NCBI GenBank assembly: GCA_965601485.1
Contig: OZ271846.1
Span: forward strand, 1,674,001 to 1,738,000
Source: Methylotenera_A aquatica
GTDB taxonomy: Bacteria; Pseudomonadota; Gammaproteobacteria; Burkholderiales; Methylophilaceae
DNA length: 64,000 nt
Direction of reading: 5' to 3'
Shown: in pieces, positions 55,277-64,000 of the stretch
Position numbering within the stretch: the stretch's first letter is position 1
Layout of the letters: every line of letters begins with the position of its first letter
Program-made: the position numbers and the translations under genes
The notes under the pieces: model-generated
Database searches by the model: none
What the model saw: only the letters and a program-made list of their open reading frames with translations
What the model was told of the DNA's origin: nothing

Positions 55277-55300
55277 CGTCATTCGTTGGAATGACGACTT
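55277..55300 (+). terminator. Possible hairpin terminator after argB
   Basis: CGTCATTC-GTTG-GAATGACG stem, followed by ACTTTT. The T-run is short, so it may be a weak terminator or a REP-like repeat. Confidence 0.5.
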
Positions 55301-55330
55301 TTAATAATCCAGACTTTTAGATAATTAAAA

Positions 55331-55963
55331 ATGACAAAAAAAATCTGGATTTTTGATTTAGACGACACGCTTCATAACGCCTCAGCAAATATTTTCCCAG
55401 TGATGAATCGCGCCATGACGCAGTTCATCATGGATGAGCTAAGTCTAGATGAAACTGCCGCACATCAATTACGTCAACACTATTGGCACATTTATGGTGC
55501 AACACTTAAAGGCCTTATGCGCCACCACGGCATTGACGCTTTCAATTTTTTAAAGCAAACCCATGCCTATATGGATTTGCCTAATATGGTGATTCAGGTT
55601 AAACAATTACGCCATTTATTACAAAGTTTGCAAGGACGAAAGTGTGTATTCACTAATGCACCCCGCGAATACGCTATGCGTATATTGACAATTATGGGGA
55701 TTGCCGATTGTTTTGAGCTAGTATTTAGCGTGGAATCCACCAAGTTTCATGCCAAGCCATCTGTTCGCGGCTTTCAAATGCTTATTAAAACTCTAAATGC
55801 GCACCCTAAAAATTGCATTATGTTAGAAGACAATCTAGCCGCCTTGATGACGGCCAAGCGATTAGGCATGAAAACGATTTGGGTTACCAAGCAATTAAAA
55901 AAACCTAATTTTGTGGATTATCGAATCAGTTCCGTGTTAGCACTCACTCACATTAAGCTATAA
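55331..55963 (+). CDS. Pyrimidine 5'-nucleotidase (HAD superfamily)
   Basis: 210 residues. HAD motifs: WIFDLDDTLHNAS (nucleophile Asp and acid/base Asp), CVFTNAPREYAMRIL (motif II Thr), KPSVRGFQMLIKTLNAHPKN (motif III Lys) and CIMLEDNLAALMTAKRLGM (motif IV). The layout matches the pyrimidine 5'-nucleotidase subfamily found between argB and slmA in betaproteobacteria. It removes phosphate from UMP or CMP-type nucleotides; the exact substrate is inferred. Confidence 0.88.
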   Translation: MTKKIWIFDLDDTLHNASANIFPVMNRAMTQFIMDELSLDETAAHQLRQHYWHIYGATLKGLMRHHGIDAFNFLKQTHAYMDLPNMVIQVKQLRHLLQSLQGRKCVFTNAPREYAMRILTIMGIADCFELVFSVESTKFHAKPSVRGFQMLIKTLNAHPKNCIMLEDNLAALMTAKRLGMKTIWVTKQLKKPNFVDYRISSVLALTHIKL

Positions 55964-56113
55964 TCATCATTAAATTTTCGTTACGATACATTGTTGCATA
56001 ACGTATTTTTATTGCTTACATATCAACTATATGCCGTGCACTAAAAGTTGAATTTGCGCCTAGTCTCGTTTAAAACTTTCTATGATTAAATTTAAGGAAT
56101 CTAAAGGGAAAAT

Positions 56114-56683
56114 ATGGCATCAGACCGTAAACAAAAGATTTTAGAAGCGCTCGCTAAAATGCTAGAGAATCCAAAGCGCGAGAAAATCACCACCGCAAGT
56201 TTGGCTTCAAGATTGGATTTATCTGAAGCCGCGCTTTACCGCCATTTTGCTAATAAAGCGCAAATGTTTGAAGGCTTGATTGAATTTATTGAAGCCAGTA
56301 TCTTTGGCGTGATTAATAAAATTACCACTGATGAAACCGATGGTGCAAAACAAGTGCAATTAATTATTACCATGCTGCTAAAATTTGCTGAAAAAAACTC
56401 TGGCATGACGCGGGTGCTGATTGGCGATGCTTTAGTAAACGAGGAAGAATGGTTGCAAACACGCATTAACCAACTTTATGACAGAATCGAAGCTAGCTTA
56501 AAACAAAGCATTCGCATTGCCGAAACCACTACAGGCATTAAAAGCGAACCTGAGGTACAAGCTAATTTAATAATATGTTATGTGATTGGCCGTTGGCATC
56601 AATATGCTAAGAGCGGGTTTAAACGTAAGCCGACAGAGTTTGTGCAACAACAGTTGGGTTTACTGTATCAATCTTTCCAATAA
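56114..56683 (+). CDS. slmA: Nucleoid occlusion factor SlmA
   Basis: TetR-family protein of 189 residues. HTH: KITTASLASRLDLSEAALYRHFANKAQMFEGLIEFIEASIF. The C-terminal region RVLIGDALVNEEEWLQTRINQLYDRIEASLKQ and VIGRWHQYAKSGFKRKPTEF has the SlmA pattern. SlmA binds chromosomal sites and blocks FtsZ assembly over the nucleoid; ftsZ is at the end of this window. A terminator follows. Confidence 0.92.
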   Translation: MASDRKQKILEALAKMLENPKREKITTASLASRLDLSEAALYRHFANKAQMFEGLIEFIEASIFGVINKITTDETDGAKQVQLIITMLLKFAEKNSGMTRVLIGDALVNEEEWLQTRINQLYDRIEASLKQSIRIAETTTGIKSEPEVQANLIICYVIGRWHQYAKSGFKRKPTEFVQQQLGLLYQSFQ

Positions 56684-56706
56684 TTGACACAATTCAGTAT
56701 CACTGC

Positions 56707-56740
56707 AAAAAAGGTAAGTCTTATTAAGACTCTCTTTTTT
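56707..56740 (+). terminator. Terminator of slmA
   Basis: A-run, stem AGTCTT / AAGACT with loop ATT, then a CTC and a six-T run, 24 bp after the slmA stop. Confidence 0.75.
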
Positions 56741-56791
56741 AATCATTACTTTTTATAATAACTTTAGAAAATATTGTTACTTCACACTCAC

Positions 56792-57225
56792 TTAGACACG
56801 GCCATAAGCTTGATGCCTGTCATCATTTCTGCTCCAGTAGTCACAATCATAGCGCCTTCCATCATCGCCGCGCTGGCGATACTCTTGATATTTAGGTGCG
56901 TAAACATTTTGATTCCAAGTATCTTGCACAAAATAAAAGGGTCTGCCGGAGCGTTGTAGCGACCACAATAATTTGCCCAGCGGTTAGAATGACTAGGTGG
57001 AACTCTTAAAATTGATGGGTTGCGCATAGCGGTTAACTGGCTCAAAATAAATAACTTTAGGGTCTGCAACAGCACTTACAGCCTTGGGTAATAATCAGCA
57101 ATGTCAAGCTGTCCATAAAAACCTAGCTGACCAATCTTAACAGATACAGCCGCCTGAGCTATTGTTATAAAGATAGTGGAAATAGCGATAAAAGCGCTTA
57201 ATGCTGAAAATTGTTTTTTCATCAT
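56792..57225 (-). pseudogene. Remnant of an exported Trp/Tyr-rich protein
   Basis: From ATG 57225, preceded by a textbook AGGAGG site, a signal peptide (MMKKQFSALSAFIAISTIF...AQA) and VSVKIGQLGFYGQLDIADYYP are read, then a TAA breaks the frame. The next pieces lie in other frames: VIYFEPVNRYAQPI, then LRVPPSHSNRWANYCGRYNAPADPF and, after one more shift at about 56943, YFVQDTWNQNVYAPKYQEYR and QRGDDGRRYDCDYWSRND, ending at 56792. Relatives are short periplasmic proteins of unknown function in betaproteobacteria (IGQPGFYG and LRVPPGHAKHW types). Several frameshifts make it dead. Confidence 0.75.
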
Positions 57226-57412
57226 AAAACCTCCTTGTATTCAAAATTTGCATTGCTACAAAAATGTAGCTGAGTTTCTAAATAAGACTTCTAGCTGCCA
57301 ACAAATTGTGCAGTTATTAAGGGTTGAGGTTTAATTTGGATAACGCTGATAAGCTTGTAAGTATTGTCTGAATAAGTAAATGAATGAAAAGATTTGCATG
57401 AGAATTGAAATG

Positions 57413-58621
57413 TTACAGCGATTGTTGGACAGCTTTTAGCCTTGCTTCAAACACTGCCGTTTTAATTTTTTCGTGCGATTCAATTCCTTTTGCTATTGCG
57501 CCCGCATCTATACTTAGAGCCGCTTTAAAGACTTTGTTTAGCAATTCGGCTTCTGGTAAATCACAACTCTCTAAACCTGTTCTGCCACGCGAATCAGCTT
57601 CACAGGCTTTCAAAAAGTCCGCAAATCTAACAGGCTGACGAATCGCATCCAATTCCATCAAAAACTCAAGCAAATTGTCTGATCGCATTTTGCTGGCTTG
57701 ATGCAGTTTACCGTGAAATTTGGCCACAATATGCGCAAGTTCTTTGCAATCATTTGGAACACGTAAGCGCCTACAAACCTCTTTCACTAAATCTACACTG
57801 CGAATTTCGTGCCCAATGTGTCGTGGTAAAACATCAGCTGGCGTATTTCCTTTTCCCAAATCGTGCATCAGCGCGGCAAAGCGAATGGGGAGATTAAAAT
57901 TTTCTTTGGCAGCGTAATCAATCACCATCATCACATGCACGCCTGTATCAATCTCTGGGTGATGTTGTGGCGGCTGCGGTACACCCCACAATATATCAAG
58001 CTCTGGCAGAATTTTTTGTAGCGCGCCACAATCACGAAGCACATCAAACATGCGGCTGGGCTTAGCTTCCATTAAGCCTTTACTTAACTCTTGCCACACG
58101 CGCTCTGGCACTAAGGCATCCACTTCACCTGCTTGCACCATTTGCTGCATCAGCTTTATCGTCTCAGGCGCTACAGTGAAATCGTTAAAGCGGGCAGCAA
58201 AGCGGGCGGCACGTAAAATACGTACTGGATCTTCTGCAAAGGCAGCGCTTATATGGCGCAAAGTTTTGGCTTGAATATCGGCTAAGCCGTTAAAAGGATC
58301 AATTAGTGTGCCATCTGCACCTTTAGCTATAGCATTGATGGTTAAATCACGGCGTGCTAAATCTTCTTCTAAAGTCACCTCTGGTGATGCGTGAACGGCA
58401 AAGCCTTTGTAGCCTGCCGCCGTTTTACGCTCTGTTCGTGCTAATGCATATTCCTCATGTGTTTTGGGGTGCAAAAAAACGGGGAAGTCTTTACCAACCG
58501 GCCTGTAACCAGCATCTAACATGGCTTGTGGGGTGCTACCAACCACGACGAAATCTTTATCTTTAACCTGTAAATTCAATAGCTCGTCACGCACTGCACC
58601 GCCCACACAATACACTTGCAT
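57413..58621 (-). CDS. cca: CCA-adding tRNA nucleotidyltransferase, multifunctional
   Basis: Adds or repairs the CCA end of tRNAs. 402 residues from ATG 58621 (MQVYCVGGAVRDELLNL); upstream in-frame starts would overlap the neighbouring gene. Motifs: GGAVRDELL, VVVGSTPQAM, DLTINAIAKG, RILRAARFAARFN and an HD domain (RFAALMHDLGKGNTP) with HIVAKFHGKLH, so it belongs to the multifunctional class with 2',3'-cyclic phosphodiesterase activity. Its 5' end lies 19 bp downstream of the NDUFA9-like gene. Confidence 0.96.
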   Translation of the reverse strand: MQVYCVGGAVRDELLNLQVKDKDFVVVGSTPQAMLDAGYRPVGKDFPVFLHPKTHEEYALARTERKTAAGYKGFAVHASPEVTLEEDLARRDLTINAIAKGADGTLIDPFNGLADIQAKTLRHISAAFAEDPVRILRAARFAARFNDFTVAPETIKLMQQMVQAGEVDALVPERVWQELSKGLMEAKPSRMFDVLRDCGALQKILPELDILWGVPQPPQHHPEIDTGVHVMMVIDYAAKENFNLPIRFAALMHDLGKGNTPADVLPRHIGHEIRSVDLVKEVCRRLRVPNDCKELAHIVAKFHGKLHQASKMRSDNLLEFLMELDAIRQPVRFADFLKACEADSRGRTGLESCDLPEAELLNKVFKAALSIDAGAIAKGIESHEKIKTAVFEARLKAVQQSL

Positions 58622-58640
58622 GTTAGCAGTCACTTGCAAT

Positions 58641-59606
58641 TTACCTTCTGCCATTAATCGCACGGCCCGCCGCACTACGAAAGCGATCGTATGCGCTGCG
58701 TGGCGTGGCGTTTACTAAATACTCCGGCACTAATGCCTCAAGTGGTGTTGCTTTCACATTTAACGTTGCGGCAATTGGTTGCTGCGTCACACTGTCTAAT
58801 TCCATCGATTTTACGTTATCACGCGTCATTAATTTGATTGGCAATAACTCCATAGCAAAGGCCTGCGCCATCGACAGTCTGTCATTTAGGCCAATTATAG
58901 GACGTTGTTTACCCAATATATCCATTACGGTTTGCACCAGTTCACGCAGGCTATAAACGGTTGGGCCTCCCAGTTCATAGCACTGGTGATAAGTATCTGT
59001 GTTTTGCAGCGTATTGACAATACAGCTGGCCACATCTTCCACCCAAATCGGCTGAAACTTAGCATCGGGTTTTGCCAATGCGACCACTGGTAAATAACGT
59101 ACTAAATTAGCAAATAAATTAAAAAAGCTATCGTTACGACCAAAAATAACCGATGGTTTAAAAATAGTGATATTGAGTTTTTTATTAAAGTCGCTAAGCG
59201 CTGCTTCGCCCTTACCTTTACTGATTAAATAGAGGCTTGGTGCATTGCTGCTGGCTTGTAAGGCGCTCATGTGGATTAAACGTTCTATACCTAAATTTTC
59301 GCAAATTTGCGCCACACGGTGTGGCAATTGATGATGCATTTCTTCAAATGTGGCTTTGCCACTTTCATGCAAAATGCCAATTAAGTTAATGACGGCATCT
59401 GCACCTGTTAAAGATTCTTTTAAGGCTTGGTTGTTCATCACATCGCATTGCACCACTTGCACATTAGGCAACAAAAACAAATGCTTACCAGCCTCACGGC
59501 GGCGTGATAGCACTTTAACCTGATAGCCTGTGGCATCTAATTTGGCGACAATACTACTGCCTACAAAACCTGTTCCACCTAAAACACATACTGTTTTTAC
59601 TGTCAT
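58641..59606 (-). CDS. NDUFA9-like atypical SDR protein (complex I NDUFA9 family)
   Basis: 321 residues. Rossmann start VCVLGGTGFVGSSIVAKL and conserved DVMNNQALKESLTGADAVINLIGIL. The region LIHMSALQASSNAPSLYLISKGKGEAAL has the serine and YxxxK equivalents. Relatives are annotated as complex I NDUFA9 subunit family or NAD-dependent epimerase; the bacterial role is unproven and may be in quinone synthesis or complex I assembly. It stands between slt and cca, the order seen in related genomes. Confidence 0.9.
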   Translation of the reverse strand: MTVKTVCVLGGTGFVGSSIVAKLDATGYQVKVLSRRREAGKHLFLLPNVQVVQCDVMNNQALKESLTGADAVINLIGILHESGKATFEEMHHQLPHRVAQICENLGIERLIHMSALQASSNAPSLYLISKGKGEAALSDFNKKLNITIFKPSVIFGRNDSFFNLFANLVRYLPVVALAKPDAKFQPIWVEDVASCIVNTLQNTDTYHQCYELGGPTVYSLRELVQTVMDILGKQRPIIGLNDRLSMAQAFAMELLPIKLMTRDNVKSMELDSVTQQPIAATLNVKATPLEALVPEYLVNATPRSAYDRFRSAAGRAINGRR

Positions 59607-59632
59607 TACTTTCGCCCTTTTTGGCTCATTGA

Positions 59633-61678
59633 TTATTGCTCATCGTTAATCAGAATAGCACTTTTTAAATCTATATTGTCACTATTAATTGCCGGAATAA
59701 CAGCAACCGCTTTGCCTGGAATAGTGCCCAAGCGTTGTTTTAAAGTAATGGATTTTAAACCCAATTGATGTGCGTAAATATGCGCATTGGCCATCACTTT
59801 TTGCACATAATTACGTGTTTCGCTAAAAGGAATCGTTTCTGCGTAAATCGCACCTTCCAGCGGCTCATCTGCCATCCATTTTTTAGCGCGGCTTGCCCCT
59901 GCATTATAAGCCGCCGTTGCCATTACGGCCTGACCGTTCATTAAATCAAGCGTATAGCGCAAATAATAAGTGCCTATGTCAATATTGGTATCAAGCTCAT
60001 GAATCATGCCGTGATGATAATCTTCAATCCCGGCCTTACCCGCTATCCACTTAGCCGTAGCTGGCATTAATTGCATTAAGCCTGATGCACCCATACCCGA
60101 TTTTGCATAATACATGAAACGGCTTTCTTGCCTTGTAATACCATATACCCAAGCTTCATCTATGGCTTGCTCGCTTGCGGCCGATTTCATCGCAATACGA
60201 TAGGGCGTAGGATAACGCAACGCAAAATCATGTATTTCTGAGGTTTTATCTGCCGTAACAATCGCTAAATCGTACCAGTTTTTACGATATGCAAACTCGG
60301 CTGCTGCCAATAATTGGCTGTCATTAAATGCTTGGGATGCAAAAACCCATTCCGCTTTTGCCTCCCATTTAAAATCTAATCGATGCAGAGCCACAGCGCG
60401 CTGAATCGCTGGTATATCAGCAAATGCTTGCACGGCTTCTTCTGTAGTTTTGTGTGTGACAGGTGGGGCCGTAATAAAACCTTCTAACTCATCTTGCGCC
60501 AACCAGCCATAAAAATGCCGCTCAGTTGACAACTTAGCAAACAAGGTGTTGGCTTCTAAAGTTTGTTTTTGCACTTTTAAAGCGCGCGCTTTCCAATAGC
60601 GCCAAGCGCCTTCTTGAGCTTGGCTTGTATCCATTTTTGAAATTACATCAGCCACAACAGGCCAATTTTTATCGCGTAACGCAGCACGCGCATACCAAGC
60701 AAGTTGGTCTTTATCTAAAACCTTATTATTTGGGGTACTGTATTTTAACGCACTAGAATTAACCGTACTAAAATCGACAGTATCCGTTGCTAATTTAAAC
60801 CAATCCAAGGCCTGCGGCTCATGTCGCTGCGCTGCATACAATGCCAACCTACCATAAAAAACTTTTTTATCATTAGCAAGCATGTTGTCTTCTATACGAT
60901 TAAACAAACTAAGTGCTTGTAATGAGCTGGTTTTTGCCACTCGATTTAATGCCATCAGATTTAGTTCACGACCTAAGCGCGTATTGAGTGAAACAGTTTT
61001 TTTTGCCAATACTTCACCAGGGCTTGCTGCAACCTTATCAATTAATTTCAGCTGGCTTGACTCAAAAGATTTGCTGCGTTTAAGGATTCCTTTGGCTATG
61101 GTCATGCGATTATCAGTGACTGCCAGCCTGAATCGTGTCCAAATATCCTCTTCACTTAATACATTTGCCGCTTGCATGCGATCATAAAGATTATTGCAGT
61201 TACTGGGCTGCTCTTTGGCTTGCAGCCATAATGATTTAGCCGTTACTAATACTGTGGCGTCGCCGAATACAGCGTTGGCTTCTGCAGCGTAACATGCAAC
61301 CGCCGCATCTTCTTGAGCGTAGTTTGGAAATTCGGCTACAAAAGCAGTCCAATCTTGCTCTTTACCCAATTTTTTTAAATATTCACCGCGTAATTTATCT
61401 GCAAAAGGGTAGGCGCTGTAAGCATTAATAAAATCAACAACTGTTTGATTATCGGCTTCACTTAAACTCAATAGCATCAGCCAATAGTCGGCATAGGGTG
61501 CCAAAATGTGTTGTTGATGCTGTAATTGATGCGCATATTCCGAAAGTGCGATGGCATTTTTTTGATTGTAAGCCGCGCGCGCCAACAAAAAATCCTCATC
61601 GCCAATGGCGGCAAAGCTTGGAATCGCAATTGTTACCAAAAGCAAAACAGCATATTTTATAAAGGATAAGTGGCGCAT
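59633..61678 (-). CDS. slt: Soluble lytic murein transglycosylase
   Basis: Cleaves the glycan strands of peptidoglycan with formation of 1,6-anhydro ends. 681 residues. A signal peptide (1-23, IPSFA-AIGDE) precedes a long helical superhelix (about 30-480) and the C-terminal SLT domain: YGITRQESRFMYYAKSGMGASGLMQLMPATAKW (catalytic Glu in RQES), then AAYNAGASRAKKW and IPFSETRNYVQKVM. It is exported to the periplasm. It is followed by the NDUFA9-like gene 26 bp downstream. Confidence 0.95.
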   Translation of the reverse strand: MRHLSFIKYAVLLLVTIAIPSFAAIGDEDFLLARAAYNQKNAIALSEYAHQLQHQQHILAPYADYWLMLLSLSEADNQTVVDFINAYSAYPFADKLRGEYLKKLGKEQDWTAFVAEFPNYAQEDAAVACYAAEANAVFGDATVLVTAKSLWLQAKEQPSNCNNLYDRMQAANVLSEEDIWTRFRLAVTDNRMTIAKGILKRSKSFESSQLKLIDKVAASPGEVLAKKTVSLNTRLGRELNLMALNRVAKTSSLQALSLFNRIEDNMLANDKKVFYGRLALYAAQRHEPQALDWFKLATDTVDFSTVNSSALKYSTPNNKVLDKDQLAWYARAALRDKNWPVVADVISKMDTSQAQEGAWRYWKARALKVQKQTLEANTLFAKLSTERHFYGWLAQDELEGFITAPPVTHKTTEEAVQAFADIPAIQRAVALHRLDFKWEAKAEWVFASQAFNDSQLLAAAEFAYRKNWYDLAIVTADKTSEIHDFALRYPTPYRIAMKSAASEQAIDEAWVYGITRQESRFMYYAKSGMGASGLMQLMPATAKWIAGKAGIEDYHHGMIHELDTNIDIGTYYLRYTLDLMNGQAVMATAAYNAGASRAKKWMADEPLEGAIYAETIPFSETRNYVQKVMANAHIYAHQLGLKSITLKQRLGTIPGKAVAVIPAINSDNIDLKSAILINDEQ

Positions 61679-61687
61679 ATAAATTCG

Positions 61688-61870
61688 TTATAAGCGAATG
61701 ACTCTAGTGATTAAATATAGTAACAATACGAGCACCAACATCCAGCTTGTGTACTTAAACATTTGCTTTAATAGAGTTAAATATTTTTGTTGGCGACTGA
61801 CCAAATACATAGCCAGTAAAACTAAGCTAGCGATAAAAACCAGAAAAATCGTTAAACGGATGATTGGCAT
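61688..61870 (-). CDS. Small two-helix membrane protein
   Basis: 60 residues with two hydrophobic segments (about 4-23 and 43-56) and a basic loop (SRQQKYLTLLKQMFKY). Likely an inner-membrane protein; it lies 9 bp upstream of slt and could be coupled to it. No family name can be given. Codon use looks normal and the reading frame is open and well spaced, so I regard it as real. Confidence 0.7.
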   Translation of the reverse strand: MPIIRLTIFLVFIASLVLLAMYLVSRQQKYLTLLKQMFKYTSWMLVLVLLLYLITRVIRL

Positions 61871-61922
61871 GGCTTAAATTTAACTCAGTAAATTTAGTTT
61901 ACGGTAAGTAACTTAAACAATT

Positions 61923-62861
61923 TTAACTAAAATGCGGCATAAGATTATGGGTTAAAAAAGCGGTCTGTTCCTGAAGACCTATTGGCGCGTCTTCAATGTT
62001 ATCAAAGGTTGCGAACTCCCAAGCATCGACATCGGCCAGCAAGGAGATTAACAAAGCATTATTAAGTGCATGGCCCGATTTATAGGCGGTGAAAGCACCC
62101 AACAAAGGGTGCCCCAGCATATACAAATCGCCAATCGCATCTAACACTTTATGCTTGGCAAACTCATCTTCGTAGCGCAAACCATCGCGATTCAAAATGC
62201 GATATTCATCCAACACAATCGCATTATCTAAACTACCACCGCGAGCTAATCCATTGGCACGGAGGTATTCTACTTCGTGCATAAATCCGAAAGTCCGAGC
62301 ACGGCTAATTTCTTTAATATAACTATTATCTTTAAAATCTATTTTGACGTTGCTAACAGAGTTTTCAAAAACAGGGTGCGCAAAATCAATGGTGAAATCC
62401 ATTTTAAATCCGTGATAGGGCTCAAACTTCACCCATTTATCACCCTCTTTTACTTCAACTAACTTTTTAATTCGAATGAATTTTTTTGCGGCAGGCTGTT
62501 CTAAAACCCCAGCTTGCTGTAATAAGTAGATAAAGGGACCAGCGCTGCCGTCCATAATGGGAATCTCAGAAGCGGTCACCTCAATCATCACATTATCAAT
62601 GCCTAACCCTGCCAACGCAGACATTAAGTGCTCTACAGTGCTCACACGCGCACCGTTGTGTTCTAGGGCAGAACACATGCGCGTGTCACACACTGTATCA
62701 GCTTGTGCTTGTATTGTCGGCGCTCCGGGCAAATCGGTGCGTTTAAATACAATACCTGCGTCGATTGCTGCAGGTTTCAAAGTGAGCGTGACTTTTTCAC
62801 CATTGTGCAAACCAACGCCAGTAGAACTAATCTGTTTTTTTAATGTTCTTTGTTTAAGCAC
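61923..62861 (-). CDS. lpxC: UDP-3-O-acyl-N-acetylglucosamine deacetylase
   Basis: First committed step of lipid A synthesis, a zinc enzyme of the cytoplasm. 312 residues. Motifs: GVGLHNGEKVTLTLKPA, STVEHLMSALAGLGIDNV (zinc His), KHKVLDAIGDLYMLGHPLLGAFTAYKSGHALNNALL, with the second zinc His in KHKVLDAIGD and the catalytic His in KSGHALNN. It follows ftsZ on the minus strand, the usual end of the mra/dcw cluster. Confidence 0.97.
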   Translation of the reverse strand: MLKQRTLKKQISSTGVGLHNGEKVTLTLKPAAIDAGIVFKRTDLPGAPTIQAQADTVCDTRMCSALEHNGARVSTVEHLMSALAGLGIDNVMIEVTASEIPIMDGSAGPFIYLLQQAGVLEQPAAKKFIRIKKLVEVKEGDKWVKFEPYHGFKMDFTIDFAHPVFENSVSNVKIDFKDNSYIKEISRARTFGFMHEVEYLRANGLARGGSLDNAIVLDEYRILNRDGLRYEDEFAKHKVLDAIGDLYMLGHPLLGAFTAYKSGHALNNALLISLLADVDAWEFATFDNIEDAPIGLQEQTAFLTHNLMPHFS

Positions 62862-62936
62862 TTAATCTATTGCTAGCACAAGCTAGCTGGTACCCTTTTC
62901 TTATCTATCTTGCATTTTAACAAAGCTCAAGCTATG

Positions 62937-64000
62937 TTAATCGGCTTGTTTGCGTAAAAATGCAGGAATATCATATTCTTCTACACCTGACATTTTCATC
63001 GCCTCAACCTGTACGCGACGATTGTTTTGACTAAACACCGCTGGTGCTTCATCTTCTACTTCACCACCCACAAATACTGGCTGACTATTAGTACCTGTCA
63101 TCAATGTAGTCATCACGCGTAATTCAGGCTTAGCTTGGCGACGTGCAACAGCACCGTTTAAACCAGTTGCTACCATTGTTACGCGTAAACGATCACCCAT
63201 ATTTTCATCAACCACGTTGCCCACAATCACGGTTGCATCTTCTGCCGTAAAAGCTTTAATGGTGTTCATCACGTCATAGTACTCTTTCATTTTAAAGCTA
63301 GCACTAGCGGTAATATTTACTAAAACGCCACGCGCGTTAGCTAAGTTGACGTCTTCTAACAATGGGCTAGCAACAGCTTGCTCTGCAGCGATATTGGCTC
63401 GGTTAGGACCGCTTGCTTCAGCAGAGCCCATCATCGCCATGCCCATTTCACTCATCACTGTACGTACATCAGCAAAGTCTACGTTAACCAAACCTGGGCA
63501 ATTAATAATCTCAGCAATTCCTGAAACAGCATTATGCAGTACATCGTTCGCCGCGCTGAATGCTTCTGTAAAAGGTACATCTTCACCCAACACTTCCATC
63601 AATTTTTCATTTGGAATCACAATCAGTGAATCCACATGCTGTGAAAGCTCCTCTAAGCCTTCTGCTGCCACTTTGGTACGTTTGCCTTCAAAGGCAAACG
63701 GTTTAGTGACTACGGCAACAGTTAGAATGCCCATTTCTTTGGCAACTTCGGCAATAATTGGCGCAGCACCTGTACCTGTGCCACCGCCCATGCCTGCTGT
63801 GATAAACAACATATCAGCACCATCAATCATTTCTGCAATGCGGTCACGGTCTTCTAAAGCGGCGTCGCGACCTACTTCTGGTTTAGCGCCCGCACCTAAA
63901 CCCTTAGTAATATCGCTACCAATTTGTAAAGTTTTAGAAGCAGAGCTTTTCTTTAAAGCTTGTGCATCGGTATTGGCGCTAATAAATTCCACACCTACTA
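62937..64000 (-). CDS. ftsZ: Cell division protein FtsZ, 5' end outside window
   Basis: Tubulin-like GTPase that forms the division ring. The coding frame is open to the window edge, which falls in the VGVEFISANTDAQAL region, so about 35 N-terminal residues are missing. The GTP-binding signature is GGGTGTGAAP, the T7 loop is VNVDFADVRTVM and the conserved C-terminal peptide is DIPAFLRKQAD. The linker before the C-terminal peptide is short. It lies next to lpxC, as in many proteobacteria, and its antagonist slmA is in this window. Confidence 0.97.
   Translation of the reverse strand, partial: VGVEFISANTDAQALKKSSASKTLQIGSDITKGLGAGAKPEVGRDAALEDRDRIAEMIDGADMLFITAGMGGGTGTGAAPIIAEVAKEMGILTVAVVTKPFAFEGKRTKVAAEGLEELSQHVDSLIVIPNEKLMEVLGEDVPFTEAFSAANDVLHNAVSGIAEIINCPGLVNVDFADVRTVMSEMGMAMMGSAEASGPNRANIAAEQAVASPLLEDVNLANARGVLVNITASASFKMKEYYDVMNTIKAFTAEDATVIVGNVVDENMGDRLRVTMVATGLNGAVARRQAKPELRVMTTLMTGTNSQPVFVGGEVEDEAPAVFSQNNRRVQVEAMKMSGVEEYDIPAFLRKQAD

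Noticed and set aside
55277..55300. Mobile REP element after argB
   Set aside because: Only one copy of the GTCATTC hairpin was seen in the window; a simple terminator is enough to explain it.
1..64000. tRNA, rRNA, insertion sequences, prophage, replication origin
   Set aside because: I looked for cloverleaf genes, transposase motifs, att-like duplications, and DnaA-box clusters near the DUF721 gene and in the gaps, and saw none convincing.

Overview
The window is a stretch of chromosome from a low-GC betaproteobacterium, most likely a methylotroph of the family Methylophilaceae (Methylotenera/Methylophilus type). This placement is an inference from gene content and order: nusB-ribH, bamC-dapA, rsxABCDGE-nth, tkt-gap-pgk-pyk(remnant)-purC, cca-NDUFA9-like-slt, lpxC next to ftsZ, a membrane H+-pyrophosphatase close to ppa and ppc, and betaproteobacterial-style protein sequences. 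No rRNA, tRNA, CRISPR array, insertion sequence or prophage was recognised.

Layout. 1-5.7 kb: cysS (cut by the window edge), a secreted TPR protein and an L,D-transpeptidase that share a C-terminal domain, a periplasmic and a cytoplasmic cyclophilin, and lpxH. 6-10.5 kb (minus strand): a GAF/HD-GYP protein, nusB, ribH and an OFA-type MFS transporter. 10.6-15.4 kb: phoB behind a clear Pho box, phoR, a lipoprotein, a RoxA-like cupin oxygenase and a small conserved protein. 15.4-19.8 kb: a decayed secretin-domain gene, an Ala/Pro/Glu repeat lipoprotein, a metallo-beta-lactamase-fold hydrolase, bamC and dapA. 20-26.5 kb: the complete Rnf/Rsx electron-transfer operon rsxABCDGE followed by nth. 26.5-31 kb: a dead FIST gene, a DUF1841 gene, a dead ECF sigma/anti-sigma pair, and an intact three-gene cluster for a copper-binding modified peptide (HvfA/BufA-type precursor, MNIO enzyme of the DUF692 family, DUF2063 partner). 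31-35.7 kb: a DUF1289 protein, secA, an M23 peptidase and a DUF721 protein. 36-41.7 kb: hppA, frameshifted ppc, and ppa. 41.7-49 kb: a dead DedA gene, a DUF1232 protein, purC, a gutted pyruvate kinase gene, pgk, gap and tkt. 49.8-57 kb: a BON protein, an oxidoreductase, a thioredoxin-like protein, rsmE, an unusual XRE-HTH/N-acetylglutamate synthase fusion, argB, a HAD nucleotidase, slmA and one more dead gene. 57.4-64 kb (minus): cca, an NDUFA9-like protein, slt, a small membrane protein, lpxC and the C-terminal part of ftsZ.

Two points stand out. First, the copper-peptide cluster: its precursor carries three EGKCG motifs in an almost perfectly duplicated 66-bp repeat, and the sigma/anti-sigma genes upstream are wrecked while the biosynthetic genes are open. 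Second, argA is preceded in the same reading frame by a DNA-binding domain, and two palindromes lie just upstream of its start, which suggests an enzyme that controls its own gene. Seven gene remnants plus a frameshifted ppc in 64 kb indicate a genome that is losing genes.
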